A stretch of DNA of 64,000 nucleotides from Thermoleophilia bacterium. Its GTDB lineage: Bacteria > Actinomycetota > Thermoleophilia > Gaiellales > JAICJC01. Position 1 is the first letter of the stretch, and every line of letters starts with the position of its first letter. Below are positions 40,411-48,935 of this stretch, piece after piece. The notes beneath the pieces are model-generated. The model made no database searches and had not been told where the DNA came from. It saw only the letters and a program-made list of their open reading frames with translations. Where the stretch lies: positions 1-64,000 of the forward strand of contig JAICYJ010000002.1 in assembly GCA_025934255.1 (NCBI GenBank). Direction: 5' to 3'. Made by a program: the position numbers and the translations under genes.

Positions 40411-41508
40411 CTAGCCGATGCGCCTGGCGCCGACGTACTCGGACGAGTACCAGCCGGACAGCGAGCTGATCTGCACCACGGTGCCGGTGTGCGGCGCGTG
40501 GATGAACGAGCCGCCACCGACGTAGATGCCGACGTGGCCGAGGCCGTCGAAGAACACGAGGTCGCCCGGCTCGAGGGCGTCGCGCGGCACCGGCGTACCC
40601 ATCGAATACTGGGCGGCGGCGTTGTGCGGCAGCGACACGCCCAGCCGGCCGTAGACGTACATGACGAGCCCGGAGCAGTCGAAGCCCGACGGGGAGGCGC
40701 CGCCCCACACGTACGGCACGCCCAGGTACTGCTCGGCGATCGCGACCGCCTGGCCACCGAGCGTGCTCGAGGGAGGCACCGGGATGCTGCCGGTACCGCC
40801 GACACTGGTGCCGCCGCTGGCTGCAGCCGCCGCGGCCGTCGCAGCCGCCTGCTCACGCGCCTGCTGCTGGTCGATCAGGTGCTGGATGTCGGCGCTGATC
40901 TGCGACTTGCGCGCCTGCAGCGAGTGCAGGCCCGCCTCCACGTGCTGCTTGGCCGTCAGCTGCGCCTGCTGATCCTTTGCCAGCTGCGCCGTCTCGGTCG
41001 AGAGCTGGCGCGTGCGGACGGCGATCACCTTCTTGGTCTGGGCGATCTGCGCGATCAGGTTGCTGTTCGCGTCGTTGGCGCGCTGCAGCACCTGCACGTG
41101 GTCGACCAGCTCGGAGAACGAGTGGGACGCCAGCAGGAACGACACGACGTCCTCATCGGTCGACTTGTAGGCGCTGGTCAGGCTCTGCGCCAGCAGCTTC
41201 TGAGCATGCGCCAGGTTCTTGCGGGCCACGCCCAGCACGATCCTGTTGTTCTGCAGCTGGTGCCGCGTCTGCAGGTAGTGCTGATGGACGGCGTTGTACC
41301 TCTCGATCTGCTTCTCGAGCGCCGCCTCCTGGTTCATGATCTGGTTCTCGACCTGGCGCGCTTCGGCTCGCTTCGCCGAGATGCTGGATGCGGCGGATGC
41401 CTGCGGCAGCGCCACCACCAGGAGGGCGGTCAGGAGCGAGAAAGCCAGGAGCAACGGTCGGGTCACACGCGCACATGCTGCGCGTGCATGGCCACGGCTA
41501 AAACACAT
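40411..41508 (-). CDS. Secreted coiled-coil NlpC/P60 peptidoglycan endopeptidase (RipA-like)
   Basis: About 365 aa. A signal peptide (core LLLAFSLLTALLVVALP, cleavage after ASA) is followed by a long coiled coil (AKRAEARQVENQIMNQEAAL to HLIDQQQAREQ), an Ala/Gly linker, and a C-terminal NlpC/P60 domain with the catalytic Cys in PSGFDCSGLVMYVYG and His residues in GHVGIYVGGGSFIHAP. It would cleave stem peptides during cell separation. ATG 41508 is chosen because TAGCGT lies eight bases upstream; a GTG at 41466 would give a shorter, more typical signal peptide, and a TTG at 41556 is less likely. Convergent with the GntR gene. Confidence 0.9.
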   Translation of the reverse strand: MCFSRGHARAACARVTRPLLLAFSLLTALLVVALPQASAASSISAKRAEARQVENQIMNQEAALEKQIERYNAVHQHYLQTRHQLQNNRIVLGVARKNLAHAQKLLAQSLTSAYKSTDEDVVSFLLASHSFSELVDHVQVLQRANDANSNLIAQIAQTKKVIAVRTRQLSTETAQLAKDQQAQLTAKQHVEAGLHSLQARKSQISADIQHLIDQQQAREQAAATAAAAAASGGTSVGGTGSIPVPPSSTLGGQAVAIAEQYLGVPYVWGGASPSGFDCSGLVMYVYGRLGVSLPHNAAAQYSMGTPVPRDALEPGDLVFFDGLGHVGIYVGGGSFIHAPHTGTVVQISSLSGWYSSEYVGARRIG

Positions 41509-41646
41509 GGGTAAAGACGCTATCAGACGGGTTCGACGACAGCCGTCATACATCAAATGTTTACGAATGGCGTGGAGCGGCCTTCGGCTCTGTCACAATG
41601 CGGTCGATATCGCGCACAAAGCCACGTCAGGAAACGAGGTCGAGGC

Positions 41647-42051
41647 ATGAGAATGCGACGAATGTGGGCGCTGGCGGCGGCACCGCTGGTGGTTGTGGTG
41701 CTGGCGGCAGGCTGCGGCGGAAGCTCATCCAGCGGCGGATCCTCAGGTTCCTCCCTCCCCAAGGGCAGCGGCCAGGTGATCAGCATTCCCGTCTCCGACT
41801 CCGGCTTCTCGTTCACCAAGACCACGGCCACCGCCAAGGCCGGTGTGATCACGCTCGAGTCCAAGAATCCGCAGTCGGTCAGCCATGACATCTCGATCAA
41901 GGGCACCGGGGTGAGCGAGCAGGGCAACGAGGTCTCAAACGGCGGCACCTCCACCGTCACCGCCACCGTGACGCCGGGCACCTACATCTTCTACTGCTCC
42001 GTGCCGGGCCACGAGCAGGCCGGCATGAAGGGCGTGCTCACCGTCAGCTGA
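41647..42051 (+). CDS. Plastocyanin-like cupredoxin lipoprotein
   Basis: A 134-aa lipoprotein: signal peptide ending in LAAGC (Cys near residue 23), a Ser/Gly linker, and a cupredoxin domain. The copper ligands are the His of SVSHDISI, then Cys, His and Met in YCSVPGHEQAGMKG. It probably shuttles electrons on the outer face of the membrane, for example to a terminal oxidase or copper nitrite reductase, though none is nearby. The ATG lies just after GAGGTCGAGG. It stands between the divergent NlpC gene and the convergent polyamine-transport operon. Confidence 0.9.
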   Translation: MRMRRMWALAAAPLVVVVLAAGCGGSSSSGGSSGSSLPKGSGQVISIPVSDSGFSFTKTTATAKAGVITLESKNPQSVSHDISIKGTGVSEQGNEVSNGGTSTVTATVTPGTYIFYCSVPGHEQAGMKGVLTVS

Positions 42052-42060
42052 GTCGCGCCG

Positions 42061-42861
42061 TCAGCCGCGTCCGCCGATCCCGCCCGACTCGCGCATCAGG
42101 CGCTGGGCCAGGTAGACCGGGACCGCCGTCAGCGCGATCACGAACACCGCCACCGCGTTCACCTCCTGCGCCGTGTTGGGCAGCCGGAACTGGTTGTAGA
42201 TCCACAGCGGCAGCGTCTGCTGGGCGCCGGCCGTGAAGTTGGTGACCACGATCTCGTCGAACGACAGCGCGAACGCGAGCAGGCCGCCCGCGACCAGCGC
42301 GGTGGCCAGGTTGGGCAGGGTGATGAAGCGGAACGTCTGCCAGCCGTCGGCGCCGAGGTCCATCGATGCCTCCTCGAACGAGCTCGAGGAGCGCCGCAGC
42401 CGGGCGACCGCGTTGTTGAACACGACCACGATGCAGAAGGTGGAATGGCCGATCGCGACCGTCACCAGCGACGGCGTCAGCGACAGGTACTCGATCGCCG
42501 AGAGCAGCGACAGCCCGGTGACGATCCCGGGCAGCGCGATCGGCAGCACCAGCAGCAGCGACAGCGAGTTCTTCCCGAAGAAGCGGAAGCGCGACAGCGC
42601 GAACGCGGCCGCGCTGCCCAGCACCAGCGCCACGGCGGTGGCGGCCAGCCCCACCTTGAACGAGTTCTCGAGCGCGGTGCGGGCGTGCTGGTCGTGCATC
42701 GCCAGCGACCACCAGTGCAGGGTGTAGTCCTTGATCGGCCAGGTCGGGATGCGGGAGGCGTTGAAGGACGCCATCACGATCACGGCCAGCGGGATGTAGA
42801 GGAACGCCATCACCCCGAGCGAGAAGATGCGAAGGCCGATGCGGACGGGTCGCGGCTCCAT
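42061..42861 (-). CDS. potC: Spermidine/putrescine-type ABC permease (PotC-like)
   Basis: A 266-aa inner-membrane permease with six helices. The EAA loop is SSSFEEASMDLGADGWQTFR and the following TLPNLATALVAGGLLAFALS is typical of PotC. SFDEIVVTNFTAG is another PotC-like segment. The gene follows potB with a 13-bp gap and a GAGAGGGA ribosome-binding site. Last gene of the five-gene minus-strand run gabT-potA-potD-potB-potC. The specific polyamine cannot be told. Confidence 0.88.
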   Translation of the reverse strand: MEPRPVRIGLRIFSLGVMAFLYIPLAVIVMASFNASRIPTWPIKDYTLHWWSLAMHDQHARTALENSFKVGLAATAVALVLGSAAAFALSRFRFFGKNSLSLLLVLPIALPGIVTGLSLLSAIEYLSLTPSLVTVAIGHSTFCIVVVFNNAVARLRRSSSSFEEASMDLGADGWQTFRFITLPNLATALVAGGLLAFALSFDEIVVTNFTAGAQQTLPLWIYNQFRLPNTAQEVNAVAVFVIALTAVPVYLAQRLMRESGGIGGRG

Positions 42862-42874
42862 CAGGCGTTCCCTC

Positions 42875-43780
42875 TCACAGCGCCTCGAACGCTCCCAGCT
42901 GCCTGACCAGCAGCAGGTAGATCGTGATCACGATCACCGGCACCAGGGCGATCGCGGCCGCCAGCGGCAGGTCGTTGGCGATGCCCTGGTAGCGGAAGAT
43001 GACGCTGCCCAGAAAGTCGGTCTTGTTGCCGCCCACCAGGTCGACCATGATGTAGTCGCCCAGGGTCAGCGAGAACGTGAAGATCGAGCCGGCCGCGATC
43101 CCCGGCAGCGCCAGCGGCATGATCACGCTTCGCAGCGTGCGCCACGAGCGGCCGCCCAGGTCACTTGAGGCCTCGATCAGCGACCCCGGGATCCGCTCCA
43201 GGGCGGCGTAGATGGGCAGCACCATGTAGGGCAGCCAGATGTAGGTGAAGGCCAGCCACATGGCCGTGGTGGTGAAGGCGATGTGCAGCGGCCCGAGGCC
43301 GATCTTGGCCAGCGCCCAGTTGATGGTGCCGGCGTCGCCGGTCATCAGCCGCCACGTGTAGGCCTTGATCAGGTAGCTCGACCACAGCGGCATCAGCACG
43401 CCCACGAACAGCAGCGCCCGGACGCCGCGCGAGGCCACGCGCGCCATGTAGTAGGCCAGCGGGAAGGCCAGCAGGATGTCGGTGATCGTGACCAGCACCG
43501 CCATCTGCACGGTCTGGCGGGTGACGGCGTGCAGGGTGGGATCGTCCTTCACCGTCCGCACGTTGTCCCAGGTGAAGGTGTGGATGATCTGGCCGCTGAG
43601 CTCGTCCTGCTGCCAGAAGGCGGTGGCCAGCAGCACGACCAGCGCCGCCAGGTAGACGACGACGATCCAGCTCAGCGGCGGGATCAGCAGGGCGAGCAGC
43701 TTCAGCCAGCGGTGGCGGTAGAAGAATGCCGAGAGCCGGCGGCGGGCGCCGAAGGGTGCAGAGGCGGTGGGTGTGGACAT
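42875..43780 (-). CDS. potB: Spermidine/putrescine-type ABC permease (PotB-like)
   Basis: A 301-aa permease with a cytosolic Arg-rich N-terminus and six helices. VLMPLWSSYLIKAYTWRLM and the EAA loop PGSLIEASSDLGGRSWRTLR are PotB-like; SLTLGDYIMVDLVGG is the PotB counterpart of a segment found in PotC. Its ribosome-binding GGGAG is inside the 3' arm of the strong hairpin at 43790-43819, so translation may depend on unfolding of that stem. It pairs with the potC product. Confidence 0.88.
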   Translation of the reverse strand: MSTPTASAPFGARRRLSAFFYRHRWLKLLALLIPPLSWIVVVYLAALVVLLATAFWQQDELSGQIIHTFTWDNVRTVKDDPTLHAVTRQTVQMAVLVTITDILLAFPLAYYMARVASRGVRALLFVGVLMPLWSSYLIKAYTWRLMTGDAGTINWALAKIGLGPLHIAFTTTAMWLAFTYIWLPYMVLPIYAALERIPGSLIEASSDLGGRSWRTLRSVIMPLALPGIAAGSIFTFSLTLGDYIMVDLVGGNKTDFLGSVIFRYQGIANDLPLAAAIALVPVIVITIYLLLVRQLGAFEAL

Positions 43781-43789
43781 GGGCGGGAT

Positions 43790-43819
43790 GCTCCCGGGGG
43801 CCGAGCGGCCCCCGGGAGC
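43790..43819 (-). promoter_or_regulatory. Strong hairpin between potD and potB
   Basis: GCTCCCGGGGGCC and its exact complement form a 13-bp stem with a four-base loop (GAGC region), seven bases after the potD stop. There is no U-run. The 3' arm includes the GGGAG ribosome-binding site of potB. As with the hairpin at 9976-10010, it separates a binding-protein gene from its permease gene, so it probably lowers permease relative to binding protein. Confidence 0.75.
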
Positions 43820-43825
43820 GCGAGA

Positions 43826-45004
43826 TCAGGAGTTCTTGATGTCAGTCCACGCCTGGAACCACTCCGTGTAGGGAACACAGGTGTTCCCCCGGCTGTCGCC
43901 GCACTCGCTCAGCGGCGTCTTCCAGAAGGAGATGTGGTCGAAGTAGTTCGGATCCGTGACGTGGTAGTCGGCGCAGTAGTTCTTGACCTGCTTGTCCAGG
44001 ATCGCGCAGGCCTTCGGGTTGGCCGGTGCCGAGCCGAACGTGTAGGCGGTCTTGGCCTGCACCTCAGGCGTGGTCGCGTAGTCCATCCACTTCAGCATGC
44101 AGTTGGGATGGGCAGCCTTCGAGTACTCCATCCAGGTGTCGGCCCATCCGGTCGCGCCCTCCTTGGGCAGCACGGCCTCGACCGGCACCTTCGCGGCCTT
44201 GAGGGTGTTCAGCTGGTAGGGCCAGGTCGGGCCGATCACGATGCTGCCCTGGGTGAAGTCCTGGATCTGGGCCGTGAAGCTCGACCAGTAGTTGCCGATC
44301 TGCTGGTGCTGCTTCTTCAGCAGGTTGACGGCCGCGTCGAACTGCGGCTGGGTCAGCTCGTAGGGATCGGTGATCTTGAGGTCGGGCTGCGCCGACTTCA
44401 GGTAGAGCGCCGCGTCCGCGATGTAGATCGGGCTGTCGTACGCGTCCACCTTGCCCTTGTAGCTGGTGCCGTCGAAGATCACGCCCCAGCTGTCGGGCGC
44501 CGGGCTGACGACGGTCTTGTTGTACATCAGGATGTTCGCGCCCCACTGGTAGGAGACGCCATAGTGGACGCCGTTGATCGTGTTGTGCGGCGGGCTCTGC
44601 AGCTGCGGCGAGATGTCGCCGAAGTCGGAGATCAGGTTCGTGTTGATCGCCGACACCAGGCCGGACGCGATCAGGCGGTTGCTGGCGTCGCCCGACGCGG
44701 ACACGCCGTCATAGTTGCCGCTCTGCATCAGCTTGTACATCTCGTCGGAGGTCTGGCCGTACTTGACGTTGACCTGGCAGCCGGTCTGCTTCTCGAACGG
44801 CTTCACCACGTTGTCCTCGGTGTAGCCCTGCCATGCGATCAGGTTCAGCGACCCCTCGAGCGGGCCGATCGACTGCGGCAGGCTGGGGCCGCTCGAGCCG
44901 TTGCTGCCGGAGCCGCCGTTACCGCTCGACGAACTGCTTCCGCAGCCCGCGGCAACGGCCATGGCCGACACCAGCACCGCTGCGAGCACCAGACGAACCC
45001 TCAT
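43826..45004 (-). CDS. potD: Polyamine-type ABC substrate-binding lipoprotein (PotD-like)
   Basis: A 392-aa binding protein. The lipobox MAVAAGC puts the lipid Cys near residue 21, followed by a Ser/Gly linker. [33 protein letters not shown], and [13 protein letters not shown] are features of the PotD/PotF family, in which aromatic and Asp residues hold the polyamine. Four Cys residues near the C-terminus could form disulfides, a feature unlike E. coli PotD. The start overlaps the potA stop by 4 bp. The ligand may be putrescine, in keeping with the aminotransferases nearby. Confidence 0.9.
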   Translation of the reverse strand: MRVRLVLAAVLVSAMAVAAGCGSSSSSGNGGSGSNGSSGPSLPQSIGPLEGSLNLIAWQGYTEDNVVKPFEKQTGCQVNVKYGQTSDEMYKLMQSGNYDGVSASGDASNRLIASGLVSAINTNLISDFGDISPQLQSPPHNTINGVHYGVSYQWGANILMYNKTVVSPAPDSWGVIFDGTSYKGKVDAYDSPIYIADAALYLKSAQPDLKITDPYELTQPQFDAAVNLLKKQHQQIGNYWSSFTAQIQDFTQGSIVIGPTWPYQLNTLKAAKVPVEAVLPKEGATGWADTWMEYSKAAHPNCMLKWMDYATTPEVQAKTAYTFGSAPANPKACAILDKQVKNYCADYHVTDPNYFDHISFWKTPLSECGDSRGNTCVPYTEWFQAWTDIKNS

Positions 45005-46104
45005 GCTGTGACCTCCTGATTGTCCCTTGACGGCTCGCCGTCGAGCGAGCGGTTGTATTGACGGTCCCAGACCAGCTTCACGCGCCGGCCCTTGGCGGCC
45101 AGCGCCTCCATCGACGACGTGGTCAGGTTCTGTTGCACCACCACCAGGTCGACGCCGGCCTCCAGCGCGACGATGTAGCGGGTGGTCGTGCCGAGGTAGA
45201 CGACGTCGCGCACCGTCCCCTCGGCCGAGCAGTCGCCCGCGCCGACCTCCGCATCGGGCGCCGCGATCCGGATCTTCTCCGGGCGCACCGTGAAGCGGTC
45301 GGGGGAGCCGGTGATGGCCGCCGCGGCCTCGCCCGAGAGCACGTTCGACGTGCCCACGAACCCGGCGATGAACACGCTGGCGGGGTGCTCGTAGATCTCG
45401 GCCGGCGTCCCCACCTGTTCGATCCGCCCGACGTTGAACACGGCGATGCGGTCGCTCATGGTGAGCGCCTCGTCCTGGTCGTGGGTGACGAAGATGAACG
45501 TGATGCCGACCTCGCGCTGGATCGTCTTCAGCTCGATCTGCATCTCCTCGCGCAGCTTCAGGTCGAGCGCACCCAGCGGCTCGTCCAGCAGCAGCACCCG
45601 CGGGCGGTTGACCAGCGCACGCGCCAGCGCAACGCGCTGCCGCTGCCCGCCTGAGAGCTGAGAGGGCCTGCGATTGTCGAAGGCGTACAGCCGCAACATC
45701 CGCAGCGCCTCCGCCACCCGCTCGCGCCGCTCCTGCTTCTTCACCCGCTTCACCATCAGGCCGTAGGCGACGTTCTCACCGACCGACATGTGCGGGAACA
45801 GCGCGTAGTCCTGGAACACCGTGTTGACGTCGCGCTGGTAGGGGGCGAGCTTGGACACGTCCCGTCCGTCCAGCAGCACCGTGCCCTCGGTGGGCAGCTC
45901 GAAGCCGGCGATCATGCGCAGCGTCGTGGTCTTGCCCGACCCCGACGGCCCCAGCAGTGAGAAGAACTCGCCGTGCGCGACCTCGAGGTCGACGCCCGCC
46001 ACCGCGTCGACGTCGCCGTAGCTCTTGCGCACGCCACGCAGCGTGACGGCCGCGGGGGTGGTGGAATCAGGCGGCTGCGGCAAGCGACTCCTCGAGCCGG
46101 TCAA
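45001..46104 (-). CDS. potA: Polyamine-type ABC transporter ATPase (PotA-like)
   Basis: A 367-aa ATPase. Walker [18 protein letters not shown]-loop [13 protein letters not shown], signature [15 protein letters not shown], Walker [16 protein letters not shown], and His switch [19 protein letters not shown] are all PotA-like, with a C-terminal TOBE domain. The TTG start at 46104 overlaps the 3' end of gabT by 38 bp; a TTG at 46083 is an alternative. It supplies energy to the potB/potC permeases. Full length. Confidence 0.92.
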   Translation of the reverse strand: MTGSRSRLPQPPDSTTPAAVTLRGVRKSYGDVDAVAGVDLEVAHGEFFSLLGPSGSGKTTTLRMIAGFELPTEGTVLLDGRDVSKLAPYQRDVNTVFQDYALFPHMSVGENVAYGLMVKRVKKQERRERVAEALRMLRLYAFDNRRPSQLSGGQRQRVALARALVNRPRVLLLDEPLGALDLKLREEMQIELKTIQREVGITFIFVTHDQDEALTMSDRIAVFNVGRIEQVGTPAEIYEHPASVFIAGFVGTSNVLSGEAAAAITGSPDRFTVRPEKIRIAAPDAEVGAGDCSAEGTVRDVVYLGTTTRYIVALEAGVDLVVVQQNLTTSSMEALAAKGRRVKLVWDRQYNRSLDGEPSRDNQEVTA

Positions 46105-47356
46105 GCCCCAGCTCCAGGTCCTCCTCGGTGGCGGTGATCGGCACCAGTATGCGCAGCACGTTGTCGTAGATGCCGGTCTTCAGCAGCAGCAGGCCGCGCT
46201 CCAGCGCCCCCGCCACCGTCGCGGTCGCCACATCGGCCGCCGGCTCGCGCGTCTCGCGGTCCTTGACCAGCTCGATCGCCGCCATCGGCCCGATCCCGCG
46301 CACCTCGCCGATCACCTGGTGGCGCTCGGCCATGCCGTTGAGGCGGGCCATGATCTCCTCGCCGAAGGCGGTGGCCTGAGCCAGGAACGCCTCGCTGGCG
46401 ATGGCCTTGATGCTCTCGACCGCGGCCGCGCAGGCCACGGGGTTGCCGCCGTAGGTGGAGCCGAGGCCGCCCAGGTGCACCGAGTCCATCACCTCGGCCC
46501 GCCCGATCACGCCGGCCAGCGGCATGCCCGCGGCCAGCGACTTGCCGACGGTCATCAGATCCGGCACCAGCCCGTAGTGGTCGAGCGCCCACAGCTTGCC
46601 GGTGCGGCCCATGCCGGACTGCACCTCGTCATCGACGTAGAGGATGCCGTGCTGCTCGCAGAGCGCCATCACGCCCTCGATGAACTCGGCCGGCATCACC
46701 GTGAACCCGCCCTCGCCCTGCACCGGCTCCAGCACCACGCACGCCACCGACTGGGGATCGACGTGTGCCTTGAAGATGAACTCGAGGCCCTTCAGCGCGT
46801 CCTTCGTGGTAACGCCGCGGTAGGGGTAGGGCGCCGGCGCCCGGTAGATCTCGGGCGCGAACGGGCCCATGCCCTTCTTGTAGACGAGCTTGGAGGTGAG
46901 CGTCATGGTCAGCAGCGTGCGACCGTGGAAGCCGCGGTCGAACGTGATCACGCCGTCACGGCCGGTGTGGTAGCGGGCGATCTTGACGGCGTTCTCGACC
47001 GCCTCGGCGCCGGAGTTGATCAGGAGCGCCTTCTTGGCGTGCGTGCCGGGCGTGTTCTCGCACAGGAGCTGCGCGACCTCGAGGTAGGGCTCGTAGGCGG
47101 CCACCGGGAAGCAGGAGTGCAGCATCTTGTCGGCCTGGTGCTTGATCGCATCAACCACCGCGTCGGGCGTGTGGCCGAGGTTGAGCACACCGATGCCGCC
47201 GGCGAAGTCGACGTATTCCTTGCCGTCCACGTCGGTGAGGCGGGCGCCGTGGCCGTGGTCGGCCACGATCGGCGCCAGCGCGACGCCGCGTGCGACGAAC
47301 GCGTCACGCTTTGCCATCAGCTGCTCGGTCTTGGTTCCGGATGCTTGCACTGCCAT
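46067..47356 (-). CDS. gabT: 4-aminobutyrate aminotransferase (class III)
   Basis: A 429-aa PLP enzyme. [20 protein letters not shown] opens the fold; [46 protein letters not shown] with the cofactor Asp, and [17 protein letters not shown] with the Schiff-base Lys are standard. It transfers the amino group of GABA to 2-oxoglutarate, giving succinate semialdehyde. ATG 47356 is preceded by GGGGGC. It heads the polyamine importer operon and is divergent from an omega-aminotransferase, which fits a putrescine-to-GABA-to-succinate route. No dehydrogenase for the aldehydes is in the window. Confidence 0.92.
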   Translation of the reverse strand: MAVQASGTKTEQLMAKRDAFVARGVALAPIVADHGHGARLTDVDGKEYVDFAGGIGVLNLGHTPDAVVDAIKHQADKMLHSCFPVAAYEPYLEVAQLLCENTPGTHAKKALLINSGAEAVENAVKIARYHTGRDGVITFDRGFHGRTLLTMTLTSKLVYKKGMGPFAPEIYRAPAPYPYRGVTTKDALKGLEFIFKAHVDPQSVACVVLEPVQGEGGFTVMPAEFIEGVMALCEQHGILYVDDEVQSGMGRTGKLWALDHYGLVPDLMTVGKSLAAGMPLAGVIGRAEVMDSVHLGGLGSTYGGNPVACAAAVESIKAIASEAFLAQATAFGEEIMARLNGMAERHQVIGEVRGIGPMAAIELVKDRETREPAADVATATVAGALERGLLLLKTGIYDNVLRILVPITATEEDLELGLDRLEESLAAAA

Positions 47357-47392
47357 TTTGCGGCCCCCGTATGATCGATCTTTGCGCCAACG

Positions 47393-47457
47393 AGTATAAG
47401 CAGGAAGGGGCTTAGCGCGCTTGCGCTCCTGATACGATTGGCCACTCTGTCCAATCG
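47393..47457. promoter_or_regulatory. Divergent gabT / omega-aminotransferase promoter with inverted repeat
   Basis: A minus-strand TATACT (47393-47398) serves gabT and a plus-strand TACGAT (47433-47438) serves the omega-aminotransferase. CGATTGG (47435-47441) and CCAATCG (47451-47457) form a perfect 7-bp inverted repeat with a nine-base gap. It overlaps the plus-strand -10 and lies about 40 bp upstream of the minus-strand -10. An AGCGC/GCGCT hairpin (47414-47427) lies between. The PucR-type regulator encoded downstream is the natural candidate to bind here. Confidence 0.65.
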
Positions 47458-47477
47458 CCGAGACAAGGATCGCCTCT

Positions 47478-48935
47478 ATGACCAGCAACGGCTCGCAGGC
47501 CGCGCTGTCTGACGACAGGCTGCAGGAACTCGCAAAGCGCCATCTGATGATGCACTTCACGCGGCACTCCACGTTCCGCAACGAGGACGTGCCGATCATC
47601 ACCCGCGGCGAGGGCTGCTACCTCTACGACAGCAAGGGGAAGCGCTACTTCGACGGGCTGGCCGGCCTGTTCTGCACCCAGATCGGCTACAGCTTCGGCG
47701 CCGAGCTGGGTGAGGCGGCCGCCACGCAGATGGCGGAGCTGCCCTTCTACACCAACTGGAGCTACGCGCATCCGCGCTCGATCGAGCTGGCCGCCAAGGT
47801 GGCCGAGCTGGCGCCCGGCGACCTCAACCGCGCCTTCTTCGTGTCGGGCGGGTCGGAGGCCAACGAGGCCATCATCAAGCTCGTGCGCCAGTACCACCAG
47901 CTGCAGGGGCACCACCACCGCTACAAGATGATCGCGCGGCGCATCGCCTACCACGGCACCACCCTGGGCGCGCTGTCGCTGACCGGCATCTACCCGCTGA
48001 AGACGCCGTTCGAGCCACTCATGGCCGGTGTTCGCCACGTCTCCAACACCAACCGCTACCGCCGTCCCCACGGCGAGAGCGAGCAGGAGTTCACGCAGTT
48101 CCTGCTGGACGAGCTGCGCGGCGTGATCGAGCAGGAGGGGCCCGACTCGGTGGCCGCCGTGTTCATGGAGCCCGTGCAGAACTCGGGCGGCACCTTCACC
48201 CCGCCCGAGGGCTACTACCAGGGCGTGCGCGCGATCTGTGACGAGTACGGCGTGCTGCTGGTGGCCGACGAGGTGATCTGCGGCTTCGGCCGGCTGGGCG
48301 AGTGGTTCGGATCGACCCGGTACGACATCCGGCCCGACATCGTCACCTTCGCCAAGGGCGTCGGCTCGGCACACGTGCCGCTGGGCGGCGTGCTGATGAC
48401 CGACGACGTCGCGGGACCGTTCCTGGAGGGGACGACCGTGCTCAACCACGGCATCACCTACGGCGGCCACCCCGTGTCGGCGGCCGTGGCGCTCAAGAAC
48501 CTCGAGGTGATGGAGCGCGAGGACGTGCTCGGCAACGTGCGGCGCAACGAGGGGTACTTCCAGGAGCTGCTCGAGAAGCTGGGCGAGAAGCCGATCGTGG
48601 GCGACGTCCGCGGAGCCGGATACTTCCGGTCGCTGGAGCTGGTCAAGGACAAGGACACCAAGGAGACGTTCGACGACGAGGAGTCGGATCACCTGCTGCG
48701 TGGCTTCCTGTCGGGACGGCTGTGGGACGCGGGGCTGATCTGCCGCGCCGACGACCGCGGCGACCCGGTGATCCAGCTGTCGCCGCCGCTGATCGCGACC
48801 CGCGAGGAGCTCGACTTCATCCACGACGTGCTGGACACGGTGCTGGACGAGGCCTGGGACGAGATGCAGCGTCCTCATTCCCACGGCAGCGGCAAGGTGG
48901 TCACCGGCGGCCGCCAGGTCGTCGACACCAACTAA
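47478..48935 (+). CDS. Omega-aminotransferase (putrescine/diamine:pyruvate type)
   Basis: A 485-aa class III aminotransferase. GKRYFDGLAGLFCTQIGYSFG, FFVSGGSEANEAIIKLVRQY, IAYHGTTLGALSLTG, VADEVICGFGRLGEWFGS (cofactor Asp) and VTFAKGVGSAHVPLGGVL with the Lys are typical of the SpuC/omega-transaminase group that uses pyruvate and putrescine, beta-alanine or other omega-amines. A C-terminal Ser/His/Gly tail is unusual but short. Divergent from gabT; it would open putrescine breakdown to 4-aminobutanal. The following PucR gene starts right after its stop, so they are co-transcribed. Confidence 0.9.
   Translation: MTSNGSQAALSDDRLQELAKRHLMMHFTRHSTFRNEDVPIITRGEGCYLYDSKGKRYFDGLAGLFCTQIGYSFGAELGEAAATQMAELPFYTNWSYAHPRSIELAAKVAELAPGDLNRAFFVSGGSEANEAIIKLVRQYHQLQGHHHRYKMIARRIAYHGTTLGALSLTGIYPLKTPFEPLMAGVRHVSNTNRYRRPHGESEQEFTQFLLDELRGVIEQEGPDSVAAVFMEPVQNSGGTFTPPEGYYQGVRAICDEYGVLLVADEVICGFGRLGEWFGSTRYDIRPDIVTFAKGVGSAHVPLGGVLMTDDVAGPFLEGTTVLNHGITYGGHPVSAAVALKNLEVMEREDVLGNVRRNEGYFQELLEKLGEKPIVGDVRGAGYFRSLELVKDKDTKETFDDEESDHLLRGFLSGRLWDAGLICRADDRGDPVIQLSPPLIATREELDFIHDVLDTVLDEAWDEMQRPHSHGSGKVVTGGRQVVDTN

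Noticed and set aside
37899..40469. An 856-codon plus-strand open frame across the sulfite reductase
   Set aside because: Antisense shadow covering the real reductase, its promoter and the GntR gene in a wrong frame.
41466..41486. CACGCGC/GCGCGTG hairpin near the NlpC gene start
   Set aside because: It is short, lies inside the probable signal-peptide coding region and has no partner feature, so it may be chance.
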